Assembly: GCA_003219415.1 (NCBI GenBank)
Contig: QHOS01000020.1
Location: forward strand, 1-64,000
DNA length: 64,000 nucleotides
Reading direction: 5' to 3'
Source of the DNA: Verrucomicrobiota bacterium
GTDB lineage: Bacteria > Verrucomicrobiota > Verrucomicrobiia > Chthoniobacterales > UBA10450
This document shows positions 1 through 9,650 of this stretch, in pieces (the first letter of the stretch is position 1; every line of letters begins with the position of its first letter). Position numbers and translations under genes: made by a program. Under the pieces are notes generated by a model that saw only the letters and a program-made list of their open reading frames with translations, made no database searches and was not told where the DNA came from.

Positions 1-114
1 AAGAAATCATCAGCGCCGGGTCTTCCAAATTTACAGTGCATCGTTTGATTGCGCGAGTGTTGGCGGTTTTTGACCGGTCGTGCGACCTGTTGCTCGGAAA
101 GCTGTCTCGGCTCG

Positions 115-804
115 ATGATCCTATCGCACAAATACAAATTCATTTTCATTAAGACCGCGAAGACGGCGGGCACGAGTATTGAAGTCTTTCTTTCAAACCA
201 CTGCGGTGCCACCGACATCCTGACCCCGATCGAGCCCCCAATCGAAGGTCATCGACCGCGCAATTATGAGGGATTTATTAACCCTATTCCTGAAATTGCA
301 GAGAGACCGGGCAAGTTCCTCTCTGCACTGCAGCATTCCATCGTCAGCCGCGAGAAATTTTACCGTCACATGCCGGCATTTGAGGTTCGCCACCGGGTTC
401 CTTGCGACATCTGGAACAGCTACTTCAAGTTTTGCGTGGAACGAAATCCCTGGGACAAAGTTTTGTCTCATTACCACATGCATGCGGCTCGCGAGAGCGG
501 TTCACTTTCGCTGGATGAGTATCTCGCTCGTGGCAGATTCCCGATTAATTATTTCCGGTACACTGATCGCTCAGGAAAAAAAATCATCGTGAATCGCATT
601 CTGCGCTATGAGAACCTGACCGCCGAGCTCAGCGAAGTCTTCGCGCGATTGAACATTCCTTTTGATGGAACACTCGGCGTCGCAGCAAAATCAGAATATC
701 GGAGTGATCGCCGACCGTATCAGCAGGTATTCAATGATGGCCAACGGCGAGTCGTGGAAAAAGCGTTTGCAAAGGAAATCGAATTGCACGGCTATCGCTT
801 TTGA
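115..804 (+). CDS. sulfotransferase family protein (ORF 49..804; start more likely at 115, MILSHKYKFIFIKTAKTAGTSIE)
   Basis: N-terminal FIFIKTAKTAGTSIE PAPS-binding-like P-loop and later FCVERNPWDKVLSHY motif typical of sulfotransferases. Confidence 0.8.
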   Translation: MILSHKYKFIFIKTAKTAGTSIEVFLSNHCGATDILTPIEPPIEGHRPRNYEGFINPIPEIAERPGKFLSALQHSIVSREKFYRHMPAFEVRHRVPCDIWNSYFKFCVERNPWDKVLSHYHMHAARESGSLSLDEYLARGRFPINYFRYTDRSGKKIIVNRILRYENLTAELSEVFARLNIPFDGTLGVAAKSEYRSDRRPYQQVFNDGQRRVVEKAFAKEIELHGYRF

Positions 805-939
805 CGGGTAGCCGTCCGCGAGATGCGGGATGGCGGCACGTACTATGTCACAAACGGAAATGTAGCGTTTTTGGGGATTGGTCCTTGAACTTTCGCATTT
901 GAAGCCGTATCCACGATTCAGTCCAAGCGGAAAGGTCTT

Positions 940-2334
940 ATGCCGCTCTTAAAGCCAGACCCGACGTTTTACCCCTCACCGCGGCTAGCCATGCGTGGGC
1001 CACCAGAGAAATATGCGTTCGTAGCAGCTCTTAATCCGCCCGGAAGCCGATTTAACGACGCACTTTTGGTAGTCGACGTTGATCCGGACTCGCGTACCTA
1101 TGGCCGCCAGGTCGGCGAGGTTAAAATGCCAGAATTTGGTGATGAACTGCATCATTTTGGCTGGAACGCGTGCAGCTCGGCACTTTGCCCGTATGCGCCG
1201 CATCCACACGTCGAGCGCCGCTACTTGGTTGTGCCCGGGCTGCGCTCCTCGCGTATTCATATCATCGACATCAAGCCCAACGCGCGAAAACCGAAGATCG
1301 TTAAGGTGATCGAACCGGAGGAGGTTTTTGCGCGCGCTAACTATTCGCGTCCGCACACGATTCATTGCGGGCCGGAAGGCATTTACGTTAGCGCGCTTGG
1401 AGCACCCAATGGCGAAGGCCCTGGGGGTATTTTCATGCTCGATTGTGAGACGTTCGAAATCCTTGGTCAGTGGGAGATGAGTCGGGGCCCACAATTTTTG
1501 CATTACGATTTCTGGTGGCATCTGGGGTTCGACACGCTGCTGAGTAGCGAATGGGGCACGCCGAATATGATCGAAAACGGATTGCAACCGGACCTCCTCC
1601 TCAGCAGCAAATATGGACATCAAATGCATGTCTGGGATTTGCGTCGACGCCGGCATTTGCAAGCCCTCGATTTAGGGAACGAACAACAAATGGTCCTCGA
1701 GATGCGTCCCGCGCACGACCCGACGAAGGCGTACGGCTTCGTCGGCGTCGTTGTTTCGCTCAAGGATTTGTCTGCATCAGTCTGGCTTTGGCACCGCAAC
1801 AATGGAGCGTGGGATTTAAAGAAAGTGATCGAAATCCCAGCGGAGCCAGCCGACCCAGAAAAATTGCCGCCGATGCTCAAAGATTTTAAAGCGGTGCCAC
1901 CACTGGTGACGGACATCAATTTGTCGCTCGACGACAAATTTCTGTACGTCTCCTGCTGGGGAACAGGTGAGTTCATTCAATATGACGTGTCCGATCCATT
2001 CAGTCCGAAGAAGACCGGTTCAGTGCGCATTGGCGGAATCGTCAATCGTACTCCGCACCCAAAGAATCCGAACCAACAGCTAGCTGGTGGTCCCCAAATG
2101 GTGGAAGTGAGCCGCGATGGCAAACGGATCTATTTTACCAATTCGCTTTATGCCGCGTGGGATGAGCAATTCTATCCTGACGGCGTAGGCAGCTGGATGG
2201 TCAAGCTTGAAGCCGACCCGCAAGGCGGCATGAGTTTTGACGAAAACTTTTTCGTTGAGAACAGCGATTATCGTATTCATCAGATCCGCCTCGAAGGAGG
2301 CGATTCGTCGAGCGATTCGTATTGTTTTCCGTGA
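940..2334 (+). CDS. selenium-binding protein SBP56 / methanethiol oxidase family
   Basis: Full-length 464 aa; motifs HHFGWNACSSALCPYAPHPHVERRYLVVPGLRSSRIHIID, SRPHTIHCGPEGIYVSALG. Confidence 0.92.
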   Translation: MPLLKPDPTFYPSPRLAMRGPPEKYAFVAALNPPGSRFNDALLVVDVDPDSRTYGRQVGEVKMPEFGDELHHFGWNACSSALCPYAPHPHVERRYLVVPGLRSSRIHIIDIKPNARKPKIVKVIEPEEVFARANYSRPHTIHCGPEGIYVSALGAPNGEGPGGIFMLDCETFEILGQWEMSRGPQFLHYDFWWHLGFDTLLSSEWGTPNMIENGLQPDLLLSSKYGHQMHVWDLRRRRHLQALDLGNEQQMVLEMRPAHDPTKAYGFVGVVVSLKDLSASVWLWHRNNGAWDLKKVIEIPAEPADPEKLPPMLKDFKAVPPLVTDINLSLDDKFLYVSCWGTGEFIQYDVSDPFSPKKTGSVRIGGIVNRTPHPKNPNQQLAGGPQMVEVSRDGKRIYFTNSLYAAWDEQFYPDGVGSWMVKLEADPQGGMSFDENFFVENSDYRIHQIRLEGGDSSSDSYCFP

Positions 2335-2999
2335 GCGACCTCTGGCCCTGGCTGGTGGTATTTGCGCTCGGACTTTTTCACGGTTTAAACCCAGCCATGG
2401 GATGGCTCTTCGCTGTGGCGCTTGGGCTGCAGGAACAGAAACGCGCAGCGGTGCTTCGGGCGTTGCTGCCGATCGCACTGGGCCACGCGCTTTCCATTGG
2501 GATTATCATTGGCGCTGTTCTGGTGGCTCGAATCAGCCTGCCGCATTCAGCCCTGAAATTTTCCGCCGCGGCCATTCTGTTTGCGTTTGGATTATACCGT
2601 CTTTTCCGGTCGCGTCACCCCAACTGGGTGGGCATGCGAGTGGGTTTTGGCGATTTGACTCTTTGGTCGTTTATCATGGCATCAGCACACGGCGCAGGAT
2701 TGATGCTTATCCCATTATTTCTCAAACCAGTGGACGCGCCGCTCGGAACAGCTGCGGGTGCAATGGGCTCACACATGCATTCGATGTCCGGTTTTGGATT
2801 CGGCAATGTCAGTTCACCATCTCTGCTGAGTGGTTCAGTCGTCGTCCACACCTTTGGCTATCTTCTGGCAACTGGCGCGGTAGCAATGTTGGTTTATGAA
2901 AAGCTGGGTGTGGGCTTGTTGCGACACGCCTGGTTCAACATCGATTTGTTCTGGATGCTTTCGCTGATGATCGCTGGTTTGTTTATTCTTTTTCTTTGA
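2331..2999 (+). CDS. polytopic membrane protein, possibly HupE/UreJ or NicO-like (ORF 2322..2999; likely GTG start at 2331 overlapping the upstream stop)
   Basis: Multiple TM stretches; LFHGLNPAMGWLFAVALGL, GHALSIGIIIG, ASAHGAGLMLIPLF motifs; GTGA 4-bp overlap with the SBP56 gene. Confidence 0.7.
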   Translation: MSDLWPWLVVFALGLFHGLNPAMGWLFAVALGLQEQKRAAVLRALLPIALGHALSIGIIIGAVLVARISLPHSALKFSAAAILFAFGLYRLFRSRHPNWVGMRVGFGDLTLWSFIMASAHGAGLMLIPLFLKPVDAPLGTAAGAMGSHMHSMSGFGFGNVSSPSLLSGSVVVHTFGYLLATGAVAMLVYEKLGVGLLRHAWFNIDLFWMLSLMIAGLFILFL

Positions 3000-3124
3000 A
3001 CCAAACTCCGAAATCGCGTGCGGAGTCAGACTTTATTCTAAGCGGCTATCGTCGAGTCGTGGACCAGCGTCCCAATTCGAATGATCCGCAAGGCCGTTGT
3101 ATCCGTCGTTGACGCGCCGCTTAG

Positions 3125-4546
3125 TCACACTTTGAGCTTATCGTTTGTGGATTCCTGCCAGCGATGAATCTGATCGGCTAGACGAGAAATCACTGACGCG
3201 CATTGTTGGTCTTCATAAAGATTGCGCGTCTCCAGCGGATCGTCGTTCAGGTTGTATAGCTCATTCAGATCCTTGTCGCGCAAACAAAGCTTCCAACCAT
3301 CTGAAGTGACAATCGTCCGAGTAGATTCCTCGACGGCACGCTTGACCAACCGTCGCCGAGCTAGCTTGGTGCCCTTTTTGACCTTCGTCCGGTTTGGCGC
3401 CCACTCCAGAAATACGTTCTGGCGCGGCGCTGCTTCTTCGGTAATTAACGGCAGCAGACTTTTACCGGCGCACTGGGGATTGTTTGGTTGGCCGAGAAGA
3501 TCAAGCAACGTTGGCACAAAATCGATGTGACTAACTGGATGCTTAATCGTTTTGCTCGCTGTCTGGCCAGGTAGCCGAACCAGTAAAGGAACACGTGTGG
3601 CTTCTTCGAACATTGTTTCTTTCCCGAACAAGTGATGAGCGCCCAGGCTGTCGCCGTGGTCGCTCGTGTGCACGATAATAGTGTTGTCAGCCAGACCGAC
3701 TCGTTCGAGGCAGGCGAGAATGGCGCCAATGCTTTGATCCACCAGCGTAACCAAGCCGAGATAACGCTGCTTAATACTCCGATATTCCTCAGGAGTGACG
3801 CCAAAAAACAATTGAGTGGGTAATCGTTCCCGATCGAGAACCGCTTCCGCTTGCTGCCATTCCCGCATCAAACGATAACGCAGCGGAATATCTTCGCTCA
3901 GGGGAAGCGTAGCCGTTGCGTCGAGTTCAATTTGATCGAGCGGATGTTCATCGTTAAGAGGACCGTTGTACGGCGAGTGCGGCTCTACAAAACCAACAAC
4001 GAGAATGAAAGGTTCGCGTTGATGTTTTTCGATGAATTCGCATGCGCTTTTCTCGAGGAACTTTGGCCGTGATAGTTCGATCGGCAGATTGCTAATGGCT
4101 AGCTCTGAGAATCGTCCGTTCTGTTTGTCGGGTATGATGCTCTGTGAAATGAGGAAACTCGTGTAGTCACCGTGGTCGTCAGTAGAAATCCATTCGTCGA
4201 AGCCTCGTCCAATTGGTCCTTCCTCGCCCAGATGCCATTTGCCGATGTACGCGGCGCGATAATTCCTGTCCTCCATGAGCTCAGGGAAAACACGAAACCG
4301 GCGATCAAGTGGGACGCTGTTTCTTGTGCATCCGTTCGTGTGCGGCCAGGTGCCCGTCATGAGCGAAGAGCGCGAGGGAGTGCAAACCGGATGTGTGACG
4401 TACGTTCGCTCGAAAATCACCGATTCAGACGCAAGCTTGTTGAGATTCGGCGCATGAACTTTTACGCCTCCGTAGCAAGCGATAGTGTCAGCTCTCTGTT
4501 GGTCCGGCAGAAAAAGAACCAAGTTGGGCTTTCGATGTGCGGCCAT
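3125..4546 (-). CDS. type I sulfatase (formylglycine-dependent arylsulfatase); ORF extends to 4624, start likely MAAHRKPNLVLFLPDQQR
   Basis: CTPSRSSLMTGTWPHTNG sulfatase signature (C-x-P-S-R), HTSDHGDSLGAHHLFGK. Confidence 0.92.
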   Translation of the reverse strand: MAAHRKPNLVLFLPDQQRADTIACYGGVKVHAPNLNKLASESVIFERTYVTHPVCTPSRSSLMTGTWPHTNGCTRNSVPLDRRFRVFPELMEDRNYRAAYIGKWHLGEEGPIGRGFDEWISTDDHGDYTSFLISQSIIPDKQNGRFSELAISNLPIELSRPKFLEKSACEFIEKHQREPFILVVGFVEPHSPYNGPLNDEHPLDQIELDATATLPLSEDIPLRYRLMREWQQAEAVLDRERLPTQLFFGVTPEEYRSIKQRYLGLVTLVDQSIGAILACLERVGLADNTIIVHTSDHGDSLGAHHLFGKETMFEEATRVPLLVRLPGQTASKTIKHPVSHIDFVPTLLDLLGQPNNPQCAGKSLLPLITEEAAPRQNVFLEWAPNRTKVKKGTKLARRRLVKRAVEESTRTIVTSDGWKLCLRDKDLNELYNLNDDPLETRNLYEDQQCASVISRLADQIHRWQESTNDKLKV

Positions 4547-4595
4547 ACTTTCCGGTTCACGCACTAAATCAGCCCTAATGAGTCTCTGCAATCGT

Positions 4596-5228
4596 CTAAC
4601 GCTTGCTCGCCGCTTTCGTCGCAACAGCTGAATGATGTGCGATCAGTTTCAGCGCGCGTCCGAGCAATTCTTTTCCCGGCGCAACCTTGTGCCAGGGCGA
4701 GGCTCCGGAGGGATGCGGAAGCGGAATTACATCGAAGTGGTGCCCGGCACGCTCAACGCGAAATTTGCGGCCGATTACTTTTTCCAACTTCGCGCAATCG
4801 ATGAATTGCGTGATAGCCAGCCGGCCGACGGGAATGATGAGAGACGGCCGCAGAATTTCGATCTCACTATCCATCCAGGAAGAGCAGTTGCGAATTTCGT
4901 CCGGAGACGGAACGCGATCAGTGCCGCCAGAATTTTTTCCGGGAAAACAGCGGCAGACCGCTGCGAAATAAATTTTGGAACGGACGGCAGCCTCATTCAT
5001 CCCACAGAATTCTTCGAACCACCGAAAAAGAGTCTTACCAGCTGTGTGCGCAAACGGTCTTTGCAACACCGGCTCCCGTGGACCGGGGGCCTGACCTATG
5101 ACCATTACATCGCTCACGATTGCGCCGCCCGAGATCGGCGTGGATTGCATGCGCGGGCAACGACGGCAGCGCAGCAGTTGAGCAACGTGGCGGGCCAGTT
5201 TGATCTCTTTAGGATGTGGCACGCTCAT
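4596..5228 (-). CDS. uracil-DNA glycosylase superfamily protein (family 4/5-like)
   Basis: CRRCPRM..., VIGQAPGPREPVLQRPFAHTAGKTLFRWF, LPHPSGASPW motifs. Confidence 0.82.
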   Translation of the reverse strand: MSVPHPKEIKLARHVAQLLRCRRCPRMQSTPISGGAIVSDVMVIGQAPGPREPVLQRPFAHTAGKTLFRWFEEFCGMNEAAVRSKIYFAAVCRCFPGKNSGGTDRVPSPDEIRNCSSWMDSEIEILRPSLIIPVGRLAITQFIDCAKLEKVIGRKFRVERAGHHFDVIPLPHPSGASPWHKVAPGKELLGRALKLIAHHSAVATKAASKR

Positions 5229-5250
5229 GAATGTAACGAGTAGTCAGTCA

Positions 5251-5309
5251 TCTGTGATCTGTGATCCGTGAACGGAAAACTGATCACCGATCACTGTTCA
5301 CAGATCACA
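5251..5309. repeat. intergenic inverted repeat built on GTGATCTGTGA words; possible bidirectional terminator
   Basis: tctgtgatctgtgatccgtgaacg / tgatcggtgatca...tgttcacagatcaca read as a hairpin between minus-strand genes. Confidence 0.5.
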
Positions 5310-5315
5310 TCTTCA

Positions 5316-5528
5316 TCAGCGCCGGAAGATCGACAACAGCAAGCTAAGTAGAATGCTAATAATGACGCAGGTGACGATCGGAAAATAGAATACAGAATGT
5401 TCGCGCTCGATTCGAATGTCGCCGGGCAATCGTCCCAGCCATTTTGGAGTAAACCCAGCCCATATCACCAACCCTACCAGCGTGGTGATCACACCAATGA
5501 TCACGACGAATTTGCCCAGCTCACGCAC
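5316..5528 (-). CDS. DUF2905-type small membrane protein
   Basis: 70 aa with two TM segments and GFTPKWLGRLPGDIRIEREHSVFYFPIVTCVIISILLSL. Confidence 0.85.
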   Translation of the reverse strand: MRELGKFVVIIGVITTLVGLVIWAGFTPKWLGRLPGDIRIEREHSVFYFPIVTCVIISILLSLLLSIFRR

Positions 5529-5576
5529 TATTCAAAAAGTTGCGCGAATCGAGCGGAGGCACAAGCTTGAGGCGGA

Positions 5577-6530
5577 ATGCCTGTACAATTCCGAGATTAT
5601 TACGAGACACTCGGCGTGCCGAAGACGGCCACCGAAGACGAGATTCGCAGCGCCTTTCGCAAGCTGGCGCGCAAACATCATCCCGACGTCGCCAAGGACA
5701 AGAAGGTCGCTGAAGAAAAATTTAAGGAAATCAACGAAGCGTACGAAGTATTAGGAGACCCAGAGAAACGAAAAAAATACGATCAACTCGGCGCAGATTG
5801 GAATCGACCGGGCGGATTTCAACCGCCCCCGCAATGGGGCCCTCAACCGACGGAAGGTGGATATTATCAATGGGGCGGCGATGGCGGCGGCGTTCAATTT
5901 GAATTCGGCGGGACCGGCTTCAGCGATTTCTTTGAAGCGTTTTTCGGCGGAGGCCGCGGCCGCTCGGCTTTCGGCGGATTTGGCGGACGTCAGGCGACCG
6001 TGGAGCGCGGAGCGGATGTCGAGGCCGACATTATGGTCACTCTGGAAGAAGCACTGAACGGGTCCACGCGAACCGTCTCGTTGCGTCGGGCAGGTTCAAA
6101 TAAAGTCGAAAATTATCAGGTCAAAATCCCGCGTGGAGTTCGCGAGGGCCAGCGAATCCGTCTGGCTGGCCAGGGCGAAGCCGGCGTGGGCGGTGGGAAA
6201 AGCGGCGATCTGTTCCTGCGTGTCCGGCTTGCGCGCCACCCCGATTTTTCTGTCGAGGGCAGCGATCTGATTCATGAGGTGAAGATCGAACCGTGGAGGG
6301 CAGTGCTCGGCGGCGAATTGCTCGTGCCTACCCTCGAAGGCAAGGTGCGCCTGAAAATTCCGCCAGGCACACAGGGTGGTCAGCGGTTTCGCCTCCGAGA
6401 ACGGGGTTTGTCGGGAGTCTCCGGAAAGCGTGGCGATCTCTACGTCGAAGTTAAGATCAACGTGCCGAAGAAACTGACCGAACGTGAGCGCGAAATCTGG
6501 AACGAACTGGCGAAACTGCATGGGGCGTAA
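5577..6530 (+). CDS. DnaJ C-terminal domain protein (CbpA/DnaJ-like co-chaperone)
   Basis: J-domain YYETLGVPKTATEDEIRSAFRKLARKHHPDV, G/F-rich linker, C-terminal substrate domain; no zinc-finger. Confidence 0.93.
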   Translation: MPVQFRDYYETLGVPKTATEDEIRSAFRKLARKHHPDVAKDKKVAEEKFKEINEAYEVLGDPEKRKKYDQLGADWNRPGGFQPPPQWGPQPTEGGYYQWGGDGGGVQFEFGGTGFSDFFEAFFGGGRGRSAFGGFGGRQATVERGADVEADIMVTLEEALNGSTRTVSLRRAGSNKVENYQVKIPRGVREGQRIRLAGQGEAGVGGGKSGDLFLRVRLARHPDFSVEGSDLIHEVKIEPWRAVLGGELLVPTLEGKVRLKIPPGTQGGQRFRLRERGLSGVSGKRGDLYVEVKINVPKKLTEREREIWNELAKLHGA

Positions 6531-6534
6531 CGTT

Positions 6535-6642
6535 TGTCATGTCGAGCGGAGTCTCCCGCTGCTGCGGGATGGCTATTCTCTTTTCAGCTCGACGGGATTC
6601 GAAACAACAATTAGAGCTTCCTCGACTTCGCTCGGAATGACA
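6535..6642. repeat. dispersed TGTCATnnCGAGCG inverted repeat, copy 1
   Basis: tgtcatgtcgagcgga ... cttcgctcggaatgaca. Confidence 0.8.
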
Positions 6643-6647
6643 GACGT

Positions 6648-7079
6648 ATGAAAATTTCACTCGGCTCGGATCACGCCGGTTTTCGTTATAAAGAAAAAGT
6701 TAAACACCTGCTCGGCACTCTTGGACACGAGGTTAAGGACTTCGGCACATTCAATGAAGACCCCGTGGATTATCCGCTTTTTATTCGACCGGCGGCGGAA
6801 GCAGTCGCTCGCGGCGAATGTGAACGCGGTATTGTGTTCGGCGGATCAGGAAACGGCGAAGCGATGGTGGCCAATAAAGTCCACGGCGTGCGTTGCGCGC
6901 TTTGCTGGAGCGAAGAGTCGGCGCGCCTCTCGCGGCAACACAATGATGCCAACGTGCTTTCGATGGGCGAGCGTCTGATTCCGGAGGATCTGGCGCTCAC
7001 AATTGTGCGGATCTGGCTGGAAACGGGTTTCGACGGCGGCCGGCATGAGCGGCGCGTCGCCATGTTAAACGCGATGTAG
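6648..7079 (+). CDS. rpiB: ribose-5-phosphate isomerase B
   Basis: MKISLGSDHAGFRYKEKVK, GIVFGGSGNGEAMVANKVHGVRCALCW, RQHNDANVLSMG. Confidence 0.95.
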   Translation: MKISLGSDHAGFRYKEKVKHLLGTLGHEVKDFGTFNEDPVDYPLFIRPAAEAVARGECERGIVFGGSGNGEAMVANKVHGVRCALCWSEESARLSRQHNDANVLSMGERLIPEDLALTIVRIWLETGFDGGRHERRVAMLNAM

Positions 7080-7178
7080 CTTTCCTGTAGATGCTTCGCT
7101 CCGCGAAGCGCGCGGCACTGAGGTTGTTCATGCTACGCGCACCGCGCCAGCCAGAGGTCGGCGTCTAGAAAGTCCGAT

Positions 7179-8045
7179 CTAACCCAATCGATCCACGCAC
7201 ACAGCAATCAGGAAAACCGCGCTGACGAATGCATTACTTTGGAAAAAAGCGCGATTGATCCCCGTGAGATCCAGTTTCTCAGTTCTGTGCTCGTAAAAAA
7301 GCGCTGCTCCGATGAATGGCATCGACCAGAAATAAACTCGGCCAAGCTGAGCCACCATGCCGAAAGCGATGAGCGCCACAAATGTCAGAAGATGCAATAA
7401 CTGCGCCAGACGAAGGCTTCGCGTGATTCCAAGTTTTACAACGAGCGATCGAATATCTTCCCGTCGATCGAAATCGTAATCCTGCGTCGCATAAATCAAA
7501 TCGAACCCTGCGACCCAGCAAATTACGCCTGCCGCGAGCACAACCGGGGCAAGATCGATCCGACCAGTTTGCGCGATCCATGCACCGATCGGTGCAATGG
7601 CCAGCGCGAGGCCGAGAAAGAAGTGCGTTGCGCTCGTGAATCGTTTTGTGACGGAATAGAAAAAAATCAGAGCCAGCGCAACCGGCGCAAGAATGAGAGT
7701 CAATCGATTGATGGCAGCCGCCGCAAGGAGAAAGCCACCAGAACTGACTGCAAGCAACACGATTGCTCCTGGCTTCGAGATAAGCAGATGCCTCGAAGCC
7801 GTGCGGGGATTGCGCTGATCCAGCGACCAGTCAACCAGTCGATTAAAAAGCATCGCTGCGGTACGCGCGAACACCATGCAGACGACAACCAGAACAAAAA
7901 CTCTCAACGACGGCCAGCCGTTCGCGGCCACAATGAGCGCCCCGAGAGCAAATGGCAGCGCAAAAATTGTGTGGGAAAAACGAATCAGTCGTAGAAAACG
8001 CGAAACCCGTCCGCCGGCTCCAATCTTCTCCCCTGATTGATGCAT
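7179..8045 (-). CDS. UbiA-family prenyltransferase (4-hydroxybenzoate/menaquinone-type)
   Basis: RFSHTIFALPFALGAL, NRLVDWSLDQRNPRTASR, YATQDYDFDRREDIRSL (two Asp-rich motifs). Confidence 0.88.
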   Translation of the reverse strand: MHQSGEKIGAGGRVSRFLRLIRFSHTIFALPFALGALIVAANGWPSLRVFVLVVVCMVFARTAAMLFNRLVDWSLDQRNPRTASRHLLISKPGAIVLLAVSSGGFLLAAAAINRLTLILAPVALALIFFYSVTKRFTSATHFFLGLALAIAPIGAWIAQTGRIDLAPVVLAAGVICWVAGFDLIYATQDYDFDRREDIRSLVVKLGITRSLRLAQLLHLLTFVALIAFGMVAQLGRVYFWSMPFIGAALFYEHRTEKLDLTGINRAFFQSNAFVSAVFLIAVCVDRLG

Positions 8046-8151
8046 GCCGAAAGATTTCTACAGAAGGCAGCGAAGAAAACGAAGGTTGTAATGACGTTGC
8101 GAGTCTTTGTTTTCTTCTCTTAGCCCAGTCGGCACGCCCGGCGCTCGCACC

Positions 8152-9405
8152 CTACCCTTCCGGATTCACCGGGAAATTTTTGTTCTTGAGATGCTCCGGG
8201 ACCTGCCTGGTCTGTTCCATTTCGACTTTTTCGATCGCGGCATTCAACTCATCGTACGCTTCCCGACTCTTCGCGGCACGGCACATGTAAGCGGTGGCAT
8301 GCGCCAAAGGGATTCGCGCTTCGGGCATGCCGACGAATTCCACCGCCTCTTGTGTCGCGATCGCGAGCGGCAGCGCTTCGGGATCGGCAAGGCCGACGTC
8401 TTCGCTCGCAAAGATTACGATGCGTCGCGCGATGAAACGGAAATCTTCGCCGGCATGGAGCATTTTGGCGAGCCAGTACATCGCGCCTTTTTCGTCCGAG
8501 GCGCGCATGCTTTTAATGAACGCGCTGATCGTGTCGTAGTGCGAGTCGCCGGCGCGATCGTAAACGACCGCTTTTTGCTGAATGCTTTCCTCGGCAACCT
8601 GAAGCGTGAAAGGAATTGCGCTGTTATTTCCTTTTGGCGGGGTTGTGAGAACGCCGATCTCTAGCGCATTTAAACATTTGCGCGCATCGCCGTCGCTAAG
8701 CTTCGCCAGGTGCCGACGCGCGTTCCTGTCCATCTTCACGTTGTAATTTCCAAGTCCGCGCTCTTTGTCGGCCAATGCGCGATCGATCAACACTTCGAGT
8801 TGCTCGACTGTGAGCGGCTCAAGTCGAAAAACCTGCGATCGAGACACGAGTGCGCTGTTTACATAAAAGAACGGATTGTAGGTGGTCGCGCCGATGAGAC
8901 GAAGAGTCCCTGCCTCGACGTCTGGCAGGAGAATGTCTTGTTGTGCCTTGTTGAAATGATGGATCTCATCAACGAACAGGATCGTCTTTCGACCAGACGT
9001 GCGCAGACGATTCACGGCTGCAGCGATGACCCTGCGCATCTCGGCGACATTGCTTTCCACGCCGCTAATCCGGATGAATTTTGCGTGCGTCACCTCCGCA
9101 ATGATTCGGGCTAATGTGGTCTTGCCGGTGCCGGGCGGCCCGGAAAAAATCACCGAAGGCAATCGATCGGCTTCAATGGCACGGCGCAACAGCTTGCCAG
9201 GCCCCAGGATGTGCTCCTGGCCGACGAGTTCATCGAGCGAGCGCGGGCGCATGCGCGTGGCAAGTGGTGCATTATCGGCGCGCGCGACTTCAACATCTTC
9301 GTCATCTCCGAAAAGATCCTGCACGAGCGAAATTACGGCGCGCCCGCGACGCAGGCAATCGCGCCTGCGCCTATCCCAAGGAAGGTGGATTTCTAAGTTG
9401 ACCAT
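8152..9405 (-). CDS. rarA: replication-associated recombination protein A (AAA ATPase)
   Basis: LATRMRPRSLDELVGQEHILGPGKLLRRAIE, SGPPGTGKTTLARIIA, FVDEIHHFNKAQQD. Confidence 0.95.
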   Translation of the reverse strand: MVNLEIHLPWDRRRRDCLRRGRAVISLVQDLFGDDEDVEVARADNAPLATRMRPRSLDELVGQEHILGPGKLLRRAIEADRLPSVIFSGPPGTGKTTLARIIAEVTHAKFIRISGVESNVAEMRRVIAAAVNRLRTSGRKTILFVDEIHHFNKAQQDILLPDVEAGTLRLIGATTYNPFFYVNSALVSRSQVFRLEPLTVEQLEVLIDRALADKERGLGNYNVKMDRNARRHLAKLSDGDARKCLNALEIGVLTTPPKGNNSAIPFTLQVAEESIQQKAVVYDRAGDSHYDTISAFIKSMRASDEKGAMYWLAKMLHAGEDFRFIARRIVIFASEDVGLADPEALPLAIATQEAVEFVGMPEARIPLAHATAYMCRAAKSREAYDELNAAIEKVEMEQTRQVPEHLKNKNFPVNPEG

Positions 9406-9522
9406 GCAGCCGGGATTTATCCCGAAGCGCCGGAACTTTCAAATCGTCCCGCAAACAGCATTGATTGCGTCACGATGTTGAGCTGATCACACGATACGCT
9501 GTGCGTGGCCTTGGCTTCGATT

Positions 9523-9553
9523 GGGCAGTCCTTCGCTACGTTCGGGATGGCAA
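9523..9553. repeat. half-copy of the dispersed TGTCATnnCGAGCG repeat family
   Basis: gggcagtccttcgctacgttcgggatggca; reverse strand gives the CHPERSEG-like reading. Confidence 0.5.
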
Positions 9554-9650
9554 CTTCGTTGGAAGTCTTCTCTCACTTTTGAGATCTTGGTGATTGGTGA
9601 TCGCGATTGCGGCTTGCCTTGCCAAGCCCGGATAAGCGAAAAGCCGATGG

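Noticed and set aside
985-1662. Long antisense ORFs (e.g. 985..1662 -, 22615..23040 +, 27742..28449 +, 57977..58738 -)
   Set aside because: They lie opposite well-supported genes, lack recognisable motifs and are expected by chance in GC-rich coding DNA.
4547-4624. Overlap of sulfatase and UDG coding regions
   Set aside because: Arises from an over-extended sulfatase ORF; the likely start MAAHRKPNLVLFLPDQQR at 4546 removes it.
7080-7178. GC-rich hairpin-like stretch between rpiB and the UbiA gene
   Set aside because: Convergent gene ends make an ordinary terminator the simplest reading, and arms are short and irregular.
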